Below are positions 8,876-16,649 of a stretch of 64,000 nucleotides of DNA, piece by piece. How positions within the stretch are numbered: the stretch's first letter is position 1; every line of letters starts with the position of its first letter. The position numbers were made by a program, and so were the translations under genes. The notes below the pieces were generated by a model. The model ran no database searches, was not told the DNA's origin, and saw only the letters and a list, made by a program, of their open reading frames with translations. Source of the stretch: Lewinellaceae bacterium (lineage in GTDB: Bacteria; Bacteroidota; Bacteroidia; Chitinophagales; Saprospiraceae); NCBI GenBank assembly GCA_020636095.1, contig JACJYN010000008.1, positions 248,001 through 312,000 of the forward strand, in the 5' to 3' direction.

Positions 8876-9026
8876 GTAACTATTCAGCATCATGGTGATT
8901 TAACCCCTGGCGCGAAATTTTGTAGGCTTTTTTTGCCGGAACCCCTTCTCATTCCCCTTGAAAGGGGAAGGTTTGCTTACAAAATTTCGCACCAGAGGCA
9001 TCCATAGCCTTATGCTAAATAGTAAC
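8876..9026. repeat. Intergenic element bounded by GTAACTATTCAGC inverted ends
   Basis: It starts GTAACTATTCAGC (8876-8888) and ends GCTAAATAGTAAC (9014-9026). Inside is a second palindrome at 8904-8998, where CTGGCGCGAAATTTTGTA is mirrored by TACAAAATTTCGCACCAG. Near its centre CCCCTT/AAGGGG forms a tip. Confidence 0.55.
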
Positions 9027-9273
9027 AAACTACTTAAATATTCTGTCAAAGAAAATATCTTTTTGTGACAAAATGCATCGGAAGGTTGAGGGCAATCAAC
9101 AACATCAAAATACCCTTAAAAACAAACAGACCTTTAAAAAAATTCAATTACCTGATTATCAATTTATTAAAAATAATATAATTTATTAAGTTAAAAACAA
9201 TTACTGTATTCTGTACTAGCCTGCCCATCTTTTTATTCCCACATTTGCAGTATCAAAAACCACCAATTAACTT

Positions 9274-9960
9274 ATGAACGCCAGAAAAGAGAACGCAGCC
9301 GCAGTATTCAAGCATTTCCCCTTATTTGAAGGGTTCGAAGAAGAGCAACTCCAGGAATTAGCAGGGTACGCTCAATTTCAACAGGTTGGGAAGCACTCCT
9401 CCATTTACAAAGAAGGCAGCCGCTCCGACAGGATTTATTTCCTGACTAAGGGCGTCGTAAAGATCGGCCTGCACTCCGGTGATGGCAGAGAGGTGATCAA
9501 ACACGTCCTTCACCCCATGGCCCTGTTTGGTGAACTCAGCCTGGCGGGCGAACAACAACGCCAGGACTTTGCCGCTTCCATGAACCAGGAGGTTGTGCTC
9601 CTTAGCCTTAAAGTAGCCGACCTCCAGCAATTCATGAAAACAGATCACAGGTTGGCCATCCGGGTCCTCAATTTTATCGGCCGCAGGCTTCAAAAGGCCG
9701 AAAGCCGCCTCGAATCGCTCATTTTCAAAGACGCCCGTGAACGGATCATCGAGTTTCTCAAAGAATCTGCTGATAAACACGGTAAACGCATCGGATACGA
9801 GATGCTGATCAAACACTGCCTTACCCAGCAGGACATTGCGAACATTACCGGCACCTCCCGCCAAACCGTCACCTCTGTTCTGAATGACCTGAAAAAGTCC
9901 AACCTCATCCATTTCAACCGGCGTAGTATCCTGATCCGGGATATGGGGAGGTTGGCGTGA
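9274..9960 (+). CDS. Crp/Fnr-family transcriptional regulator
   Basis: 228 aa. The N-terminal cyclic-nucleotide-binding-like beta-roll spans residues about 12-125 (YKEGSRSDRIYFLTKGVVKI, then LFGELSL at about 88-94). A long dimerisation helix follows (about 126-155). The C-terminal winged helix contains LTQQDIANITGTSRQTVTSV (about 183-202). No cysteine cluster as in FNR is seen, so it is more likely a Crp- or stress-type regulator; effector and targets are unknown. The start ATG has no Shine-Dalgarno, as usual in Bacteroidota. CACATTTG (9240-9247) upstream is one base off a TAnnTTTG box, but no TTG sits at the right distance. Confidence 0.9.
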   Translation: MNARKENAAAVFKHFPLFEGFEEEQLQELAGYAQFQQVGKHSSIYKEGSRSDRIYFLTKGVVKIGLHSGDGREVIKHVLHPMALFGELSLAGEQQRQDFAASMNQEVVLLSLKVADLQQFMKTDHRLAIRVLNFIGRRLQKAESRLESLIFKDARERIIEFLKESADKHGKRIGYEMLIKHCLTQQDIANITGTSRQTVTSVLNDLKKSNLIHFNRRSILIRDMGRLA

Positions 9961-10140
9961 ATGGGGTGGAAATGTGGAATGAATGAAGGAATGAGGGAAG
10001 GAATACAGAATTAAGTGTATAATAAATTTTACTCAGTCATTCACTCCCCCATTCAGTCGTTCCTTTGAGGGGCTTTCCGGAGCCGGGTATTCAATCATCA
10101 GCCAGTCATTAATTCAGTCCATATACGCCCCTGCTAACTT

Positions 10141-11073
10141 TTACAGCTTCTTCTTCAATGGCACTTCAAAAACCTTCCCGTCCAGGCCCAGTTCTGTATT
10201 GGGGAAAACGGCCCGGGCCTCTTTCAGGAAAGGCTCCAGGTTTTGGTACCGGGAAGAATAATGGCCGAGGGCCAGTTGGCCGGCGCCGGCCATTTTAGCG
10301 ATGGTTGCCGCCTGGTGGGCCGTAGAATGGCCGGTAAGGGCTGCCTGTTCCCTTTTATCTTCACAAAAAGTGGATTCGTGATAAAGCAGGTCTACGCCCT
10401 GTATCAAAGGAACAAGGGCTTCCTGATAAGCCGTGTCGGAACAATAAGCGTAAGACCGGGGCGCCGGAGGTGGCCAAGTCAGCTCTTCATTGGAAATGAA
10501 TTGCCCATCGGGTAATTTATAGCCCGCACCATTCTTAATGGCAGGAATATCGGAATAGGGAATATGGTAGGCTTCAATCTTTTCCGCTTTCATACTGCGC
10601 GGCCGTTCTTTTTCCTTGAATAGAAAACCGGAAGCCGGCGCCCGATGAACGAGCGGCAGGGAATACACTTCAATTGAGGCATTTTCGAAAATAAGCCGAT
10701 GCTGCTCCGTATCCGTAGTATGGAATCGCAAGGGAAACGACAAGCCTCCGGCGTATTTCAGTTGCACCCGAATGATCTCCTCAAGGCCCAGAGGGGCGAA
10801 GATATCCATCGGCGCCGTTCTGTCTGAAAGCGACAGAGAAGACAAAAAACCGATCAGCCCATAGATGTGGTCGCCGTGCAAGTGGCTGATGAATATTTGC
10901 TTTATCTTATGGCGGCGTACTCTAAATTCATCCATCCGGATTTGGGCCCCTTCTCCACAGTCAATGAGGTAATGGTTTTCCTGCACATTCAGAACCTGAG
11001 CGCTTGGAAAACGGCCAAAAGCCGGCAACGCGGAGTTGGTTCCCAGTAAAATCAGTTCGAATCGCATGGCCAC
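10141..11073 (-). CDS. rnz: Ribonuclease Z (tRNA 3'-processing endonuclease)
   Basis: 310 aa, the usual length of the short form. This is a metallo-beta-lactamase fold with ELILLGTNSALPAFGR at the start and the zinc-binding HLHGDH at about 63-68. GEGAQIRMDEF lies at about 40-50, CSDTAY at about 212-217, and GHSTAHQAA and LGHYSSRY supply the later ligands. It cuts the 3' trailer of tRNA precursors, which fits a genome whose tRNA-Lys gene does not encode CCA. It follows the STAS gene in the same direction, but a palindrome and a terminator lie between them. Confidence 0.93.
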   Translation of the reverse strand: MAMRFELILLGTNSALPAFGRFPSAQVLNVQENHYLIDCGEGAQIRMDEFRVRRHKIKQIFISHLHGDHIYGLIGFLSSLSLSDRTAPMDIFAPLGLEEIIRVQLKYAGGLSFPLRFHTTDTEQHRLIFENASIEVYSLPLVHRAPASGFLFKEKERPRSMKAEKIEAYHIPYSDIPAIKNGAGYKLPDGQFISNEELTWPPPAPRSYAYCSDTAYQEALVPLIQGVDLLYHESTFCEDKREQAALTGHSTAHQAATIAKMAGAGQLALGHYSSRYQNLEPFLKEARAVFPNTELGLDGKVFEVPLKKKL

Positions 11074-11083
11074 AAGTGTTAAA

Positions 11084-11245
11084 GAGCATGTTTGGAGGTA
11101 GTCATTTGGGCTGCAAATGGCAGCTTTCGGAACCTCATTTCGTCTATTTTTGCGCCCGTAGCCCTGCTATGAGCGCAAAAATGAGCCTTATGAGAACCCA
11201 AAATCAACCATTTTCGCTTCCAAAGCACCACCTCCAAACATGCTC
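11084..11245. repeat. MITE-like palindrome, 162 bp
   Basis: Perfect 16-bp terminal inverted repeats: GAGCATGTTTGGAGGT (11084-11099) and its complement (11230-11245). Further inner pairing includes TTTTTGCGCxC/GxGCGCAAAAA around the core CCGTAGCCCTGCTATG. It begins 11 bp upstream of the rnz start codon, so it is the rnz 5' region and could act as an RNA structure there. Confidence 0.65.
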
Positions 11246-11309
11246 AAAAAATAAAAGAGGGTGGAACAGCGTATCGGATCAATCAAATACGAACTGTTTC
11301 ACCCTCTTG
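11246..11309 (-). terminator. Terminator after the STAS gene
   Basis: On the minus strand AAGAGGGTGAAACAG pairs with CTGTTCCACCCTCTT (one mismatch), with a loop of about 20 nt, followed by TTATTTTTT. It starts 19 bp after the STAS stop codon. Confidence 0.75.
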
Positions 11310-11327
11310 AGCACAAAGGAAGAAAAA

Positions 11328-11723
11328 TCACTTATCTATTCCATCATCGCCACCTTCATCGTTGAGCTCTTTTTCGATCTCTTCCATGAAGACATAATCA
11401 ATCGACTCTTCAACGGTGGGAACAATCTTAAGCACGGTATCCAACCGGGAAATCTCGATCAACTTCTTAACGCTGGGATGCGCTACACCGGTCAGAACGA
11501 AGGTACCGAGGCTTTTCCACAAGCGGTTGGCTGTCAAAATGGCACTCAGCCCGGAGGAGTCGACAAACTTGACATCTGTCAGGTCGAATATCAGGTTACT
11601 CACACCTTCATTAGACAAAATGACAAACTCAGATTTCAATTTCGGGGCGATCAGTGAGTTCAGGTTGTCCTCCTCCAACTGAAATACGGCGTATTTCTCT
11701 TTTTTATCGATGGAGTACTTCAT
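11328..11723 (-). CDS. STAS-domain protein (anti-anti-sigma factor-like)
   Basis: 131 aa. The STAS domain fills residues about 5-110. LIFDLTDVKFVDSSGLSAIL (44-63) holds the serine pair 56/57 at the place where SpoIIAA-type proteins are phosphorylated by their kinase. Such proteins release a sigma factor or other partner by binding an anti-sigma kinase. The C-terminus is an unusual acidic tail (EEIEKELNDEGGDDGIDK). No kinase or sigma gene lies beside it. A single STAS gene upstream of rnz is an arrangement I associate with Bacteroidota. Confidence 0.85.
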   Translation of the reverse strand: MKYSIDKKEKYAVFQLEEDNLNSLIAPKLKSEFVILSNEGVSNLIFDLTDVKFVDSSGLSAILTANRLWKSLGTFVLTGVAHPSVKKLIEISRLDTVLKIVPTVEESIDYVFMEEIEKELNDEGGDDGIDK

Positions 11724-12248
11724 ACACTATTTAAGTTTCGTTTCATTGATATTTGAAGCACAAAAGTATCAATAATGTGGAACTAAACATAAGCCTGAGG
11801 AATAAAGTTTTGCCTTCCTTCCGGACATGGGGCCCGAAGAGGCCCTATTCTGCTTTTTTTGTTCTAAACCCTTGGCTTACTTTGAGTGTTAGGTACGTAG
11901 AATTTTGGCTGCGGAGTGCCAAAACAGGTACACCGAAAGAGAAGTGGCGCCAAAATCGGAAACTTTTTCAGGCTGCCACCATTTAAATACACATTGGCAT
12001 AGTTTTTTCAGGTAAAGATTTGCGCTTACCCTTAACAGACAAAATTGCGTCTCCTCTTGCTCAGAGCAAAAAGCAGCCCTCCGTTGATTTGCTCTCTCGG
12101 ACGGGCGTTCTTAAAGGAAAGGTTAAAGTCTAAGCACAAAACGGCAATCCTTTTTAAGCCAATAAACTTAAGCCAGGCAAGTTTTGTATTCTTAAATAAT
12201 TAGTGCTAATATTGTTTACGTGTTATTCACCGGCAAGAGATAAAAAAT
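11724..12248. other. 525-bp intergenic region before clpC
   Basis: Divergent upstream region of the STAS gene and clpC. Apart from the clpC promoter candidate at 12184-12214 I see no gene, and no CtsR- or CIRCE-like operator that I can recognise. Confidence 0.5.
12184..12214 (+). promoter_or_regulatory. Candidate clpC promoter
   Basis: TTG (12184-12186), a 20-nt spacer and TAATATTG (12207-12214) are one base off the Bacteroidota TAnnTTTG box. It lies 34 bp before the clpC ATG. Confidence 0.4.
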
Positions 12249-14801
12249 ATGAACAATAAGAGATTTTCTCCAAAAGTAAAGCAAGTCATATCCAGAAGCA
12301 GGGACGAAGCTATTCGGCTCGGCCATGACTTTATTGGTACCGAGCACTTGCTTCTTGGCATCATGTCGGAGAAAGACAGCCTTGCGATGAAAGTGTTGGA
12401 ATCTCTGGATGTAGACCCTTCCGAACTGCGGGAAACCGTGGAAGACTCTGTTCAGCGGCTTCCTTCCGGCCACACCACCCTCAATGTGGGCAACCTGCCC
12501 CTTAACAAGCAGGCGGAAAAGGTCCTCAAGGTTACTTTCCTCGAAGCCAAAATGCTAAAGAGCGAAGAGATAAGCCCCGAGCATCTTCTGCTCTCCATTC
12601 TCAAACATAAGGAAAACCCCGCTTCCAAGATCTTAAATCAATACGACGTGGACTACGACATCTATAAGGCGGAACTCGAGTATGTCCGCCAGGACCAGGA
12701 CTTCAGCAGCGGCATCGACCCTTACGCCCAGGCGCCGTCCGACCAGGACGACCCCTACGAGGAAGAAGAAGGGCAATCTGGCCGCTACCAGCAACGCAAG
12801 GGCAGCACCAAGTCCCGCACCCCCGTGCTGGATAATTTTGGCCGGGACATTACCAAGCTGGCCGAAGAGGACAAACTCGACCCGATCATCGGCCGAGAGA
12901 CTGAAATCGAACGGGTTTCTCAAATCCTCAGCCGCCGCAAAAAGAACAACCCCATCCTGATCGGCGAACCAGGGGTTGGTAAAACGGCAATCGTCGAAGG
13001 GCTTGCGCTGCGCATCATTCAAAAGAAGGTCTCCCGCACCCTCTTTAATAAGCGCATCGTCATGCTCGACCTCGCCGCTCTCGTCGCCGGCACTAAGTAC
13101 CGCGGCCAGTTCGAGGAGCGCATGAAAGCCATTATGAACGAACTGGAAAAGTCGAGGGACGTTATCCTGTTCATCGATGAAATCCACACCATCGTTGGCG
13201 CCGGCGGCGCCACCGGATCGCTGGACGCCTCTAATATATTCAAACCAGCCCTGGCCCGCGGCGAACTCCAATGCATCGGCGCCTCTACGCTGGATGAATA
13301 CCGGCAGCATATCGAAAAAGACGGCGCTCTGGACCGGCGCTTCCAAAAAGTGATGGTCGACCCGCCTTCGGCAGAAGAGGCCATCCACATTCTGGAAAAC
13401 ATCAAGCCGAAGTACGAGGAGTTTCACAATGTGAACTATTCCGACGATTCTATAAAGGCCTGCGTAAAATTCAGTGACCGCTATATCAGCGACCGCTTCC
13501 TGCCAGACAAGGCTATTGACGTGCTGGACGAAGTGGGCGCCCGGGTCCACCTGAAAAATATCCACGTTCCTGAACACATCGAAGAGCTGGAGAAGAAGAT
13601 CGAAGAGCTGAAGGAACAGAAAAACCAGGCGGTCAAAAACCAGCAATACGAAAAGGCAGCCGACCTGCGCGACAAAGAATCCAAACTGGTCCGCCAGCTG
13701 GAATTTGCCAAAGTGCAATGGGAGGAAGAAGCCAAGACGAAGCGCTATCCGGTCACTGAAGAGGATATCGCCGAGGTGGTTTCGATGATGACCGGCATTC
13801 CCGTCCGGCGGGTGGCTCAGAGTGAAAGCAAGAAGCTGGTCGGAATGGATAATGACCTCCAGCAGGTCATCATCGGCCAGAATGAAGCGATCACCAAGAT
13901 CACCAAAGCGATACAGCGCAACCGCGTGGGGCTCAAGGATCCCACCAAGCCCATTGGTTCCTTTATCTTCTTAGGGCCTACGGGGGTCGGTAAAACGGAA
14001 CTTGCCAAGGCACTGGCCCGCTATATCTTCGATTCTGAAGATGCCCTGGTCCGCATTGATATGAGCGAATACATGGAGAAATTCTCCGTCAGCCGTCTTA
14101 TCGGCGCGCCTCCGGGATACGTCGGTTACGAAGAAGGCGGCCAGCTGACTGAAAAGGTTCGCCGCAAGCCGTACTCTGTAATCCTGCTGGACGAGATCGA
14201 AAAAGCGCACCCGGATGTCTATAACATCCTGCTGCAGGTATTGGACGATGGGCAGCTGACTGACGGGTTGGGCCGCAAGGTCGATTTCAAGAATTCGCTC
14301 ATTATCATGACCTCCAACATTGGCGTACGCCAGTTGAAGGACTTCGGCCAAGGCGTAGGTTTTGCCACCAAAGCCAGGCAGGAAGCCTCTGATGATTATA
14401 CCAAAGGGGTTATCCAGAATGCGCTGAAGCGGACCTTCTCGCCTGAATTCCTGAACCGTATCGATGATGTGGTGATCTTCAACAGCCTCAGCCAGGAAGA
14501 CATCTTCAAGATCATTGATATCACCTTGAAGGACCTGCATAAGCGCCTCAATAATATGGACTACAACCTGGTGCTCTCGGACGAGGCTAAGAAGTTTGTC
14601 GCTGAGAAAGGTTTCGACCCGCAGTTTGGCGCGCGCCCGCTTCACCGGGCCATCCAGAAATACGTGGAAGACCCGTTGGCCGAGTTTATCCTCAATGAGA
14701 ACCCGGCGGAAGGCAGCAGGCTGGAAGCCATCCTCAATGAGGCCAGCGATGGGCTGACCATCACACTTTCGAAAGAAGTCAACACAGACGTGAACGAATA
14801 A
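12249..14801 (+). CDS. clpC: Clp protease ATP-binding subunit ClpC (AAA+ unfoldase)
   Basis: 850 aa, full length. The N-terminal double Clp repeat (residues about 4-145) is followed by an acidic linker. AAA-1 has Walker A GEPGVGKT (about 239-246) and Walker B VILFIDE (about 305-311). The middle domain carries a UVR-type segment YEKAADLRDKE (about 467-477). AAA-2 has Walker A GPTGVGKT (about 576-583) and LLDEIEKAHPDVYN. The C-terminal D2-small domain includes FGARPLHRAIQKYVEDPLAE. It unfolds damaged or tagged proteins and feeds them to ClpP, which is not in this window. It stands alone between its own promoter candidate and terminator. Confidence 0.95.
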   Translation: MNNKRFSPKVKQVISRSRDEAIRLGHDFIGTEHLLLGIMSEKDSLAMKVLESLDVDPSELRETVEDSVQRLPSGHTTLNVGNLPLNKQAEKVLKVTFLEAKMLKSEEISPEHLLLSILKHKENPASKILNQYDVDYDIYKAELEYVRQDQDFSSGIDPYAQAPSDQDDPYEEEEGQSGRYQQRKGSTKSRTPVLDNFGRDITKLAEEDKLDPIIGRETEIERVSQILSRRKKNNPILIGEPGVGKTAIVEGLALRIIQKKVSRTLFNKRIVMLDLAALVAGTKYRGQFEERMKAIMNELEKSRDVILFIDEIHTIVGAGGATGSLDASNIFKPALARGELQCIGASTLDEYRQHIEKDGALDRRFQKVMVDPPSAEEAIHILENIKPKYEEFHNVNYSDDSIKACVKFSDRYISDRFLPDKAIDVLDEVGARVHLKNIHVPEHIEELEKKIEELKEQKNQAVKNQQYEKAADLRDKESKLVRQLEFAKVQWEEEAKTKRYPVTEEDIAEVVSMMTGIPVRRVAQSESKKLVGMDNDLQQVIIGQNEAITKITKAIQRNRVGLKDPTKPIGSFIFLGPTGVGKTELAKALARYIFDSEDALVRIDMSEYMEKFSVSRLIGAPPGYVGYEEGGQLTEKVRRKPYSVILLDEIEKAHPDVYNILLQVLDDGQLTDGLGRKVDFKNSLIIMTSNIGVRQLKDFGQGVGFATKARQEASDDYTKGVIQNALKRTFSPEFLNRIDDVVIFNSLSQEDIFKIIDITLKDLHKRLNNMDYNLVLSDEAKKFVAEKGFDPQFGARPLHRAIQKYVEDPLAEFILNENPAEGSRLEAILNEASDGLTITLSKEVNTDVNE

Positions 14802-14821
14802 GCCAGCGCTTGGCTAATGGG

Positions 14822-14854
14822 TGCACCTGCCATAAGGTAGGTGCGCCTTTTTTT
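14822..14854 (+). terminator. Terminator of clpC
   Basis: GCACCTGCC-ATAA-GGTAGGTGC (one bulge/mismatch) is followed by GCC and a run of seven T, 20 bp after the clpC stop. Confidence 0.8.
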
Positions 14855-14982
14855 ATGTACCTGAAGTGCGTACAAAATAGCCCAGGCGCCAATTATTTCA
14901 TACAATGTATTCCGGTTTCGGTTTTTTGCATTAAATTTATTGCGAACTTTTTTTACGAAATTTTCATTAACACAAATACATG

Positions 14983-15015
14983 CCTGCTCTGCCGCTGAGG
15001 CAGCGAGGTTTTTTT
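14983..15015 (+). promoter_or_regulatory. Terminator-like hairpin in the infC leader (possible attenuator)
   Basis: CCTGCTCTGCC-GCT-GAGGCAGCGAGG forms a GC-rich hairpin directly followed by seven T. It ends 29 bp before the infC start. A terminator here would sit inside the likely infC transcript, so it may be an attenuator of the infC-rpmI-rplT group. It could also be the terminator of an unseen short RNA. Confidence 0.4.
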
Positions 15016-15044
15016 ACGTAATTTATTAACTAAAAAATTTACTA

Positions 15045-15638
15045 TTGGCAAAGAGATATTCCAGAAGGAACGAAGTTTCCAGCACCAAATTCAACTTCAG
15101 AGTCAACGAACAAATACGGGTTCCCGAAATACGCCTGGTTGGTGATAACCTCGAAGAAATTGCCGGCATTATCGGCCAAACCATAGAGCCCGGTATTGTC
15201 TATCCTACCCGCAGGGCCAGAGAATGGGCCGAACAAGCCGAACTCGACCTCGTTGAAATCTCCCCTAATGCTAAACCTCCCGTTGTAAAAATCATTGACT
15301 ACAACAAGTTCCTTTACGAACGCAAAAAGAAGGAAAAGGAGATCAAGGCAAAAGCGGCTAAAACCGTCGTCAAAGAAATCCGCTTCGGCCCCAATACAGA
15401 CGACCATGACTTCGATTTCAAACTCCGCCACGCCAAAGGTTTCCTCGAAGATGGCGCCAAGGTGAAAGCCTACGTCCACTTCCGGGGGCGAACCATCGTT
15501 TTTAAAGACCGTGGCGAACTGTTACTGCTCCGTTTCCTCAAAGAATTGGAAGAGTACGGAGCAGCCGAATCCCTCCCGAAAATGGAAGGGCGCCGCATGA
15601 ACGTCGTTGTGGCTCCCAAAAAGTCCAAAAAGAAATAA
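15045..15638 (+). CDS. infC: Translation initiation factor IF-3, with TTG start
   Basis: 197 aa. The N-terminal domain (RVNEQIRVPEIRLVGDNLEE, then EQAELDLVEISPNAKPPVVKI) and the C-terminal domain (VKEIRFGPNTDDHDFDFKLR ... VHFRGR) are both complete. Translation must begin at TTG 15045: the frame is closed by TAA at 15027-15029, there is no ATG, GTG or ATT codon in between, and residues MAKRYSRR are family-typical. IF-3 proofreads initiator tRNA and start codons on the 30S subunit. A rare start codon fits the known self-regulation of infC by IF-3 in enterobacteria, which starts with AUU there. It is followed by rpmI and rplT, and the lysine-rich C-terminus (KKSKKK) is extended. Confidence 0.95.
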   Translation: MAKRYSRRNEVSSTKFNFRVNEQIRVPEIRLVGDNLEEIAGIIGQTIEPGIVYPTRRAREWAEQAELDLVEISPNAKPPVVKIIDYNKFLYERKKKEKEIKAKAAKTVVKEIRFGPNTDDHDFDFKLRHAKGFLEDGAKVKAYVHFRGRTIVFKDRGELLLLRFLKELEEYGAAESLPKMEGRRMNVVVAPKKSKKK

Positions 15639-15725
15639 TGCCCAAGCCATGCGCTCTGTGAAAAATGCATGAGTGCCCTGGCAAAAATAAACGGCACAGA
15701 GCCAATTATCTGGATATTATTCCCT

Positions 15726-15733
15726 ATCTTTGC
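15726..15733 (+). promoter_or_regulatory. Candidate -7 box before rpmI
   Basis: TATCTTTG matches TAnnTTTG, 50 bp before the rpmI ATG and inside the 145-bp infC-rpmI gap. No TTG at the expected -33 distance is seen, so the call is weak. It would give rpmI-rplT a promoter separate from infC. Confidence 0.3.
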
Positions 15734-15783
15734 CATCCGTTTTGAAGAAAGAATTGATTTATTGAATTCTAAAGATACTCGTA

Positions 15784-15981
15784 ATGCCGAAGATGAAAAC
15801 ACACTCCAGTGCAAAGAAGCGTTTCAAGCGCACTGGTTCCGGTAAGATTAAGCGTTTTCAGGCGAAAACTTCCCACATGATGCGCCGCAAGAGCAAAAAA
15901 GCCAAGCTGCGCCTGCGGGATTCTACGCTTGTGTCCCCTAGCGATGAGAAGCGGGTAAAGCGCCTGCTCGCTATCGGATAA
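15784..15981 (+). CDS. rpmI: 50S ribosomal protein L35
   Basis: 65 aa, normal length. It starts MPKMKTHSSAKKRFKRTGSG and is strongly basic throughout, with SHMMRRKSKKAKLRLR in the middle and KRVKRLL at the end. It binds 23S rRNA. It lies between infC and rplT, the order conserved across bacteria. Confidence 0.95.
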   Translation: MPKMKTHSSAKKRFKRTGSGKIKRFQAKTSHMMRRKSKKAKLRLRDSTLVSPSDEKRVKRLLAIG

Positions 15982-16061
15982 GTAATAATTTTTTAACGAG
16001 AACGCAGGATCAAAGCGCTGCCAAAAACCTGGCCGCCTCTGCGTTGAACTAAAACAATGAT

Positions 16062-16415
16062 ATGCCACGTTCAGTGAACTCAGTGGCGTCGCGCAAGCGG
16101 CGCAAAAAAATTCTAAAATTGGCAAAGGGTTACTTCGGCGCTCGCAAGAACGTCTATACCGTTGCCAAAAATGCCGTTGAAAAGGCGCTCAAGTACGCCT
16201 ACCGTGACCGCAAAGCCAAAAAACGCGCGTTTCGCCGCCTTTGGATCGCCCGTATCAATGCTGCCGCCCGCCAAAATGGCATCTCCTACTCCCAGCTGAT
16301 GCACAAGCTGTCCAAGAGCGAGGTGGCGCTCAACCGAAAGGTGCTGGCTGACCTGGCCATGAACCACCCGGAAACGTTTAACGCGGTGGTCAATTCGGTG
16401 AAAGACAAAAATTAA
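16062..16415 (+). CDS. rplT: 50S ribosomal protein L20
   Basis: 117 aa, normal length. It starts MPRSVNSVASRKRRKKILKL, then AKGYFGARKNVYTVAKNAV, FRRLWIARINAAAR and GISYSQLM, all highly conserved. It is needed for early 50S assembly and in many bacteria also represses its own operon by binding the leader. The gap to rpmI is 80 bp, and a clear terminator follows. Confidence 0.96.
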   Translation: MPRSVNSVASRKRRKKILKLAKGYFGARKNVYTVAKNAVEKALKYAYRDRKAKKRAFRRLWIARINAAARQNGISYSQLMHKLSKSEVALNRKVLADLAMNHPETFNAVVNSVKDKN

Positions 16416-16434
16416 GGCTCTTTCAAAAGCCTTG

Positions 16435-16470
16435 AAAAGGGGAACGGCACTGCCGTTTCCCTTTTTTTTT
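16435..16470 (+). terminator. Terminator of the infC-rpmI-rplT group
   Basis: GGGGAACGGCA-C-TGCCGTTTCCC followed by ten T, 20 bp after the rplT stop. A weaker hairpin, GGCTxTTxAAAAGCC, precedes it. Confidence 0.85.
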
Positions 16471-16480
16471 GAGCAACAGC

Positions 16481-16638
16481 GTAACTATTCAGCCATTGGC
16501 CCTTAGCTGTTGGCCATTGGCGCTTAGCGCCCATAAAATTGGGATATAAGCTTAAGGTACCGGTTGTTGCTTAACATACCAACCTTAGGGGCAGGCATTT
16601 GCTAACCGCTAACCGCCAAAAGCTAACTGAATAATTAC
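16481..16638. repeat. Intergenic element bounded by GTAACTATTCAG inverted ends
   Basis: GTAACTATTCAGC (16481-16493) and CTGAATAATTAC (16627-16638) face each other. Inside are short repeats TTGGCC/TTGGCG with TTAGC on the left and CTAACCGC copies on the right. Same end motif as 7892-8216 and 8876-9026. Confidence 0.5.
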
Positions 16639-16649
16639 CACTGATACCC

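Larger units (their letters stand above)
7870..9273. other. 1.4-kb gene-free region filled with palindromic repeats
   Basis: No convincing gene is present. The longest open frame (8512-8898) lies partly in a repeat and has no family signature. The region holds the repeats listed at 7892, 7986, 8311, 8378, 8876 and 8904, and AT-rich DNA before the Crp/Fnr gene (about 9090-9270). Confidence 0.6.

Noticed and set aside
8512..8898. 128-aa open frame between dinB and the Crp/Fnr gene
   Set aside because: Begins inside a palindromic repeat and ends inside another repeat; composition and sequence not protein-like.
12633..13718. 361-aa open frame opposite clpC
   Set aside because: Mirror of clpC codon bias; low-complexity VDFVDE/LQLFDLLLQLF sequence and no family signature.
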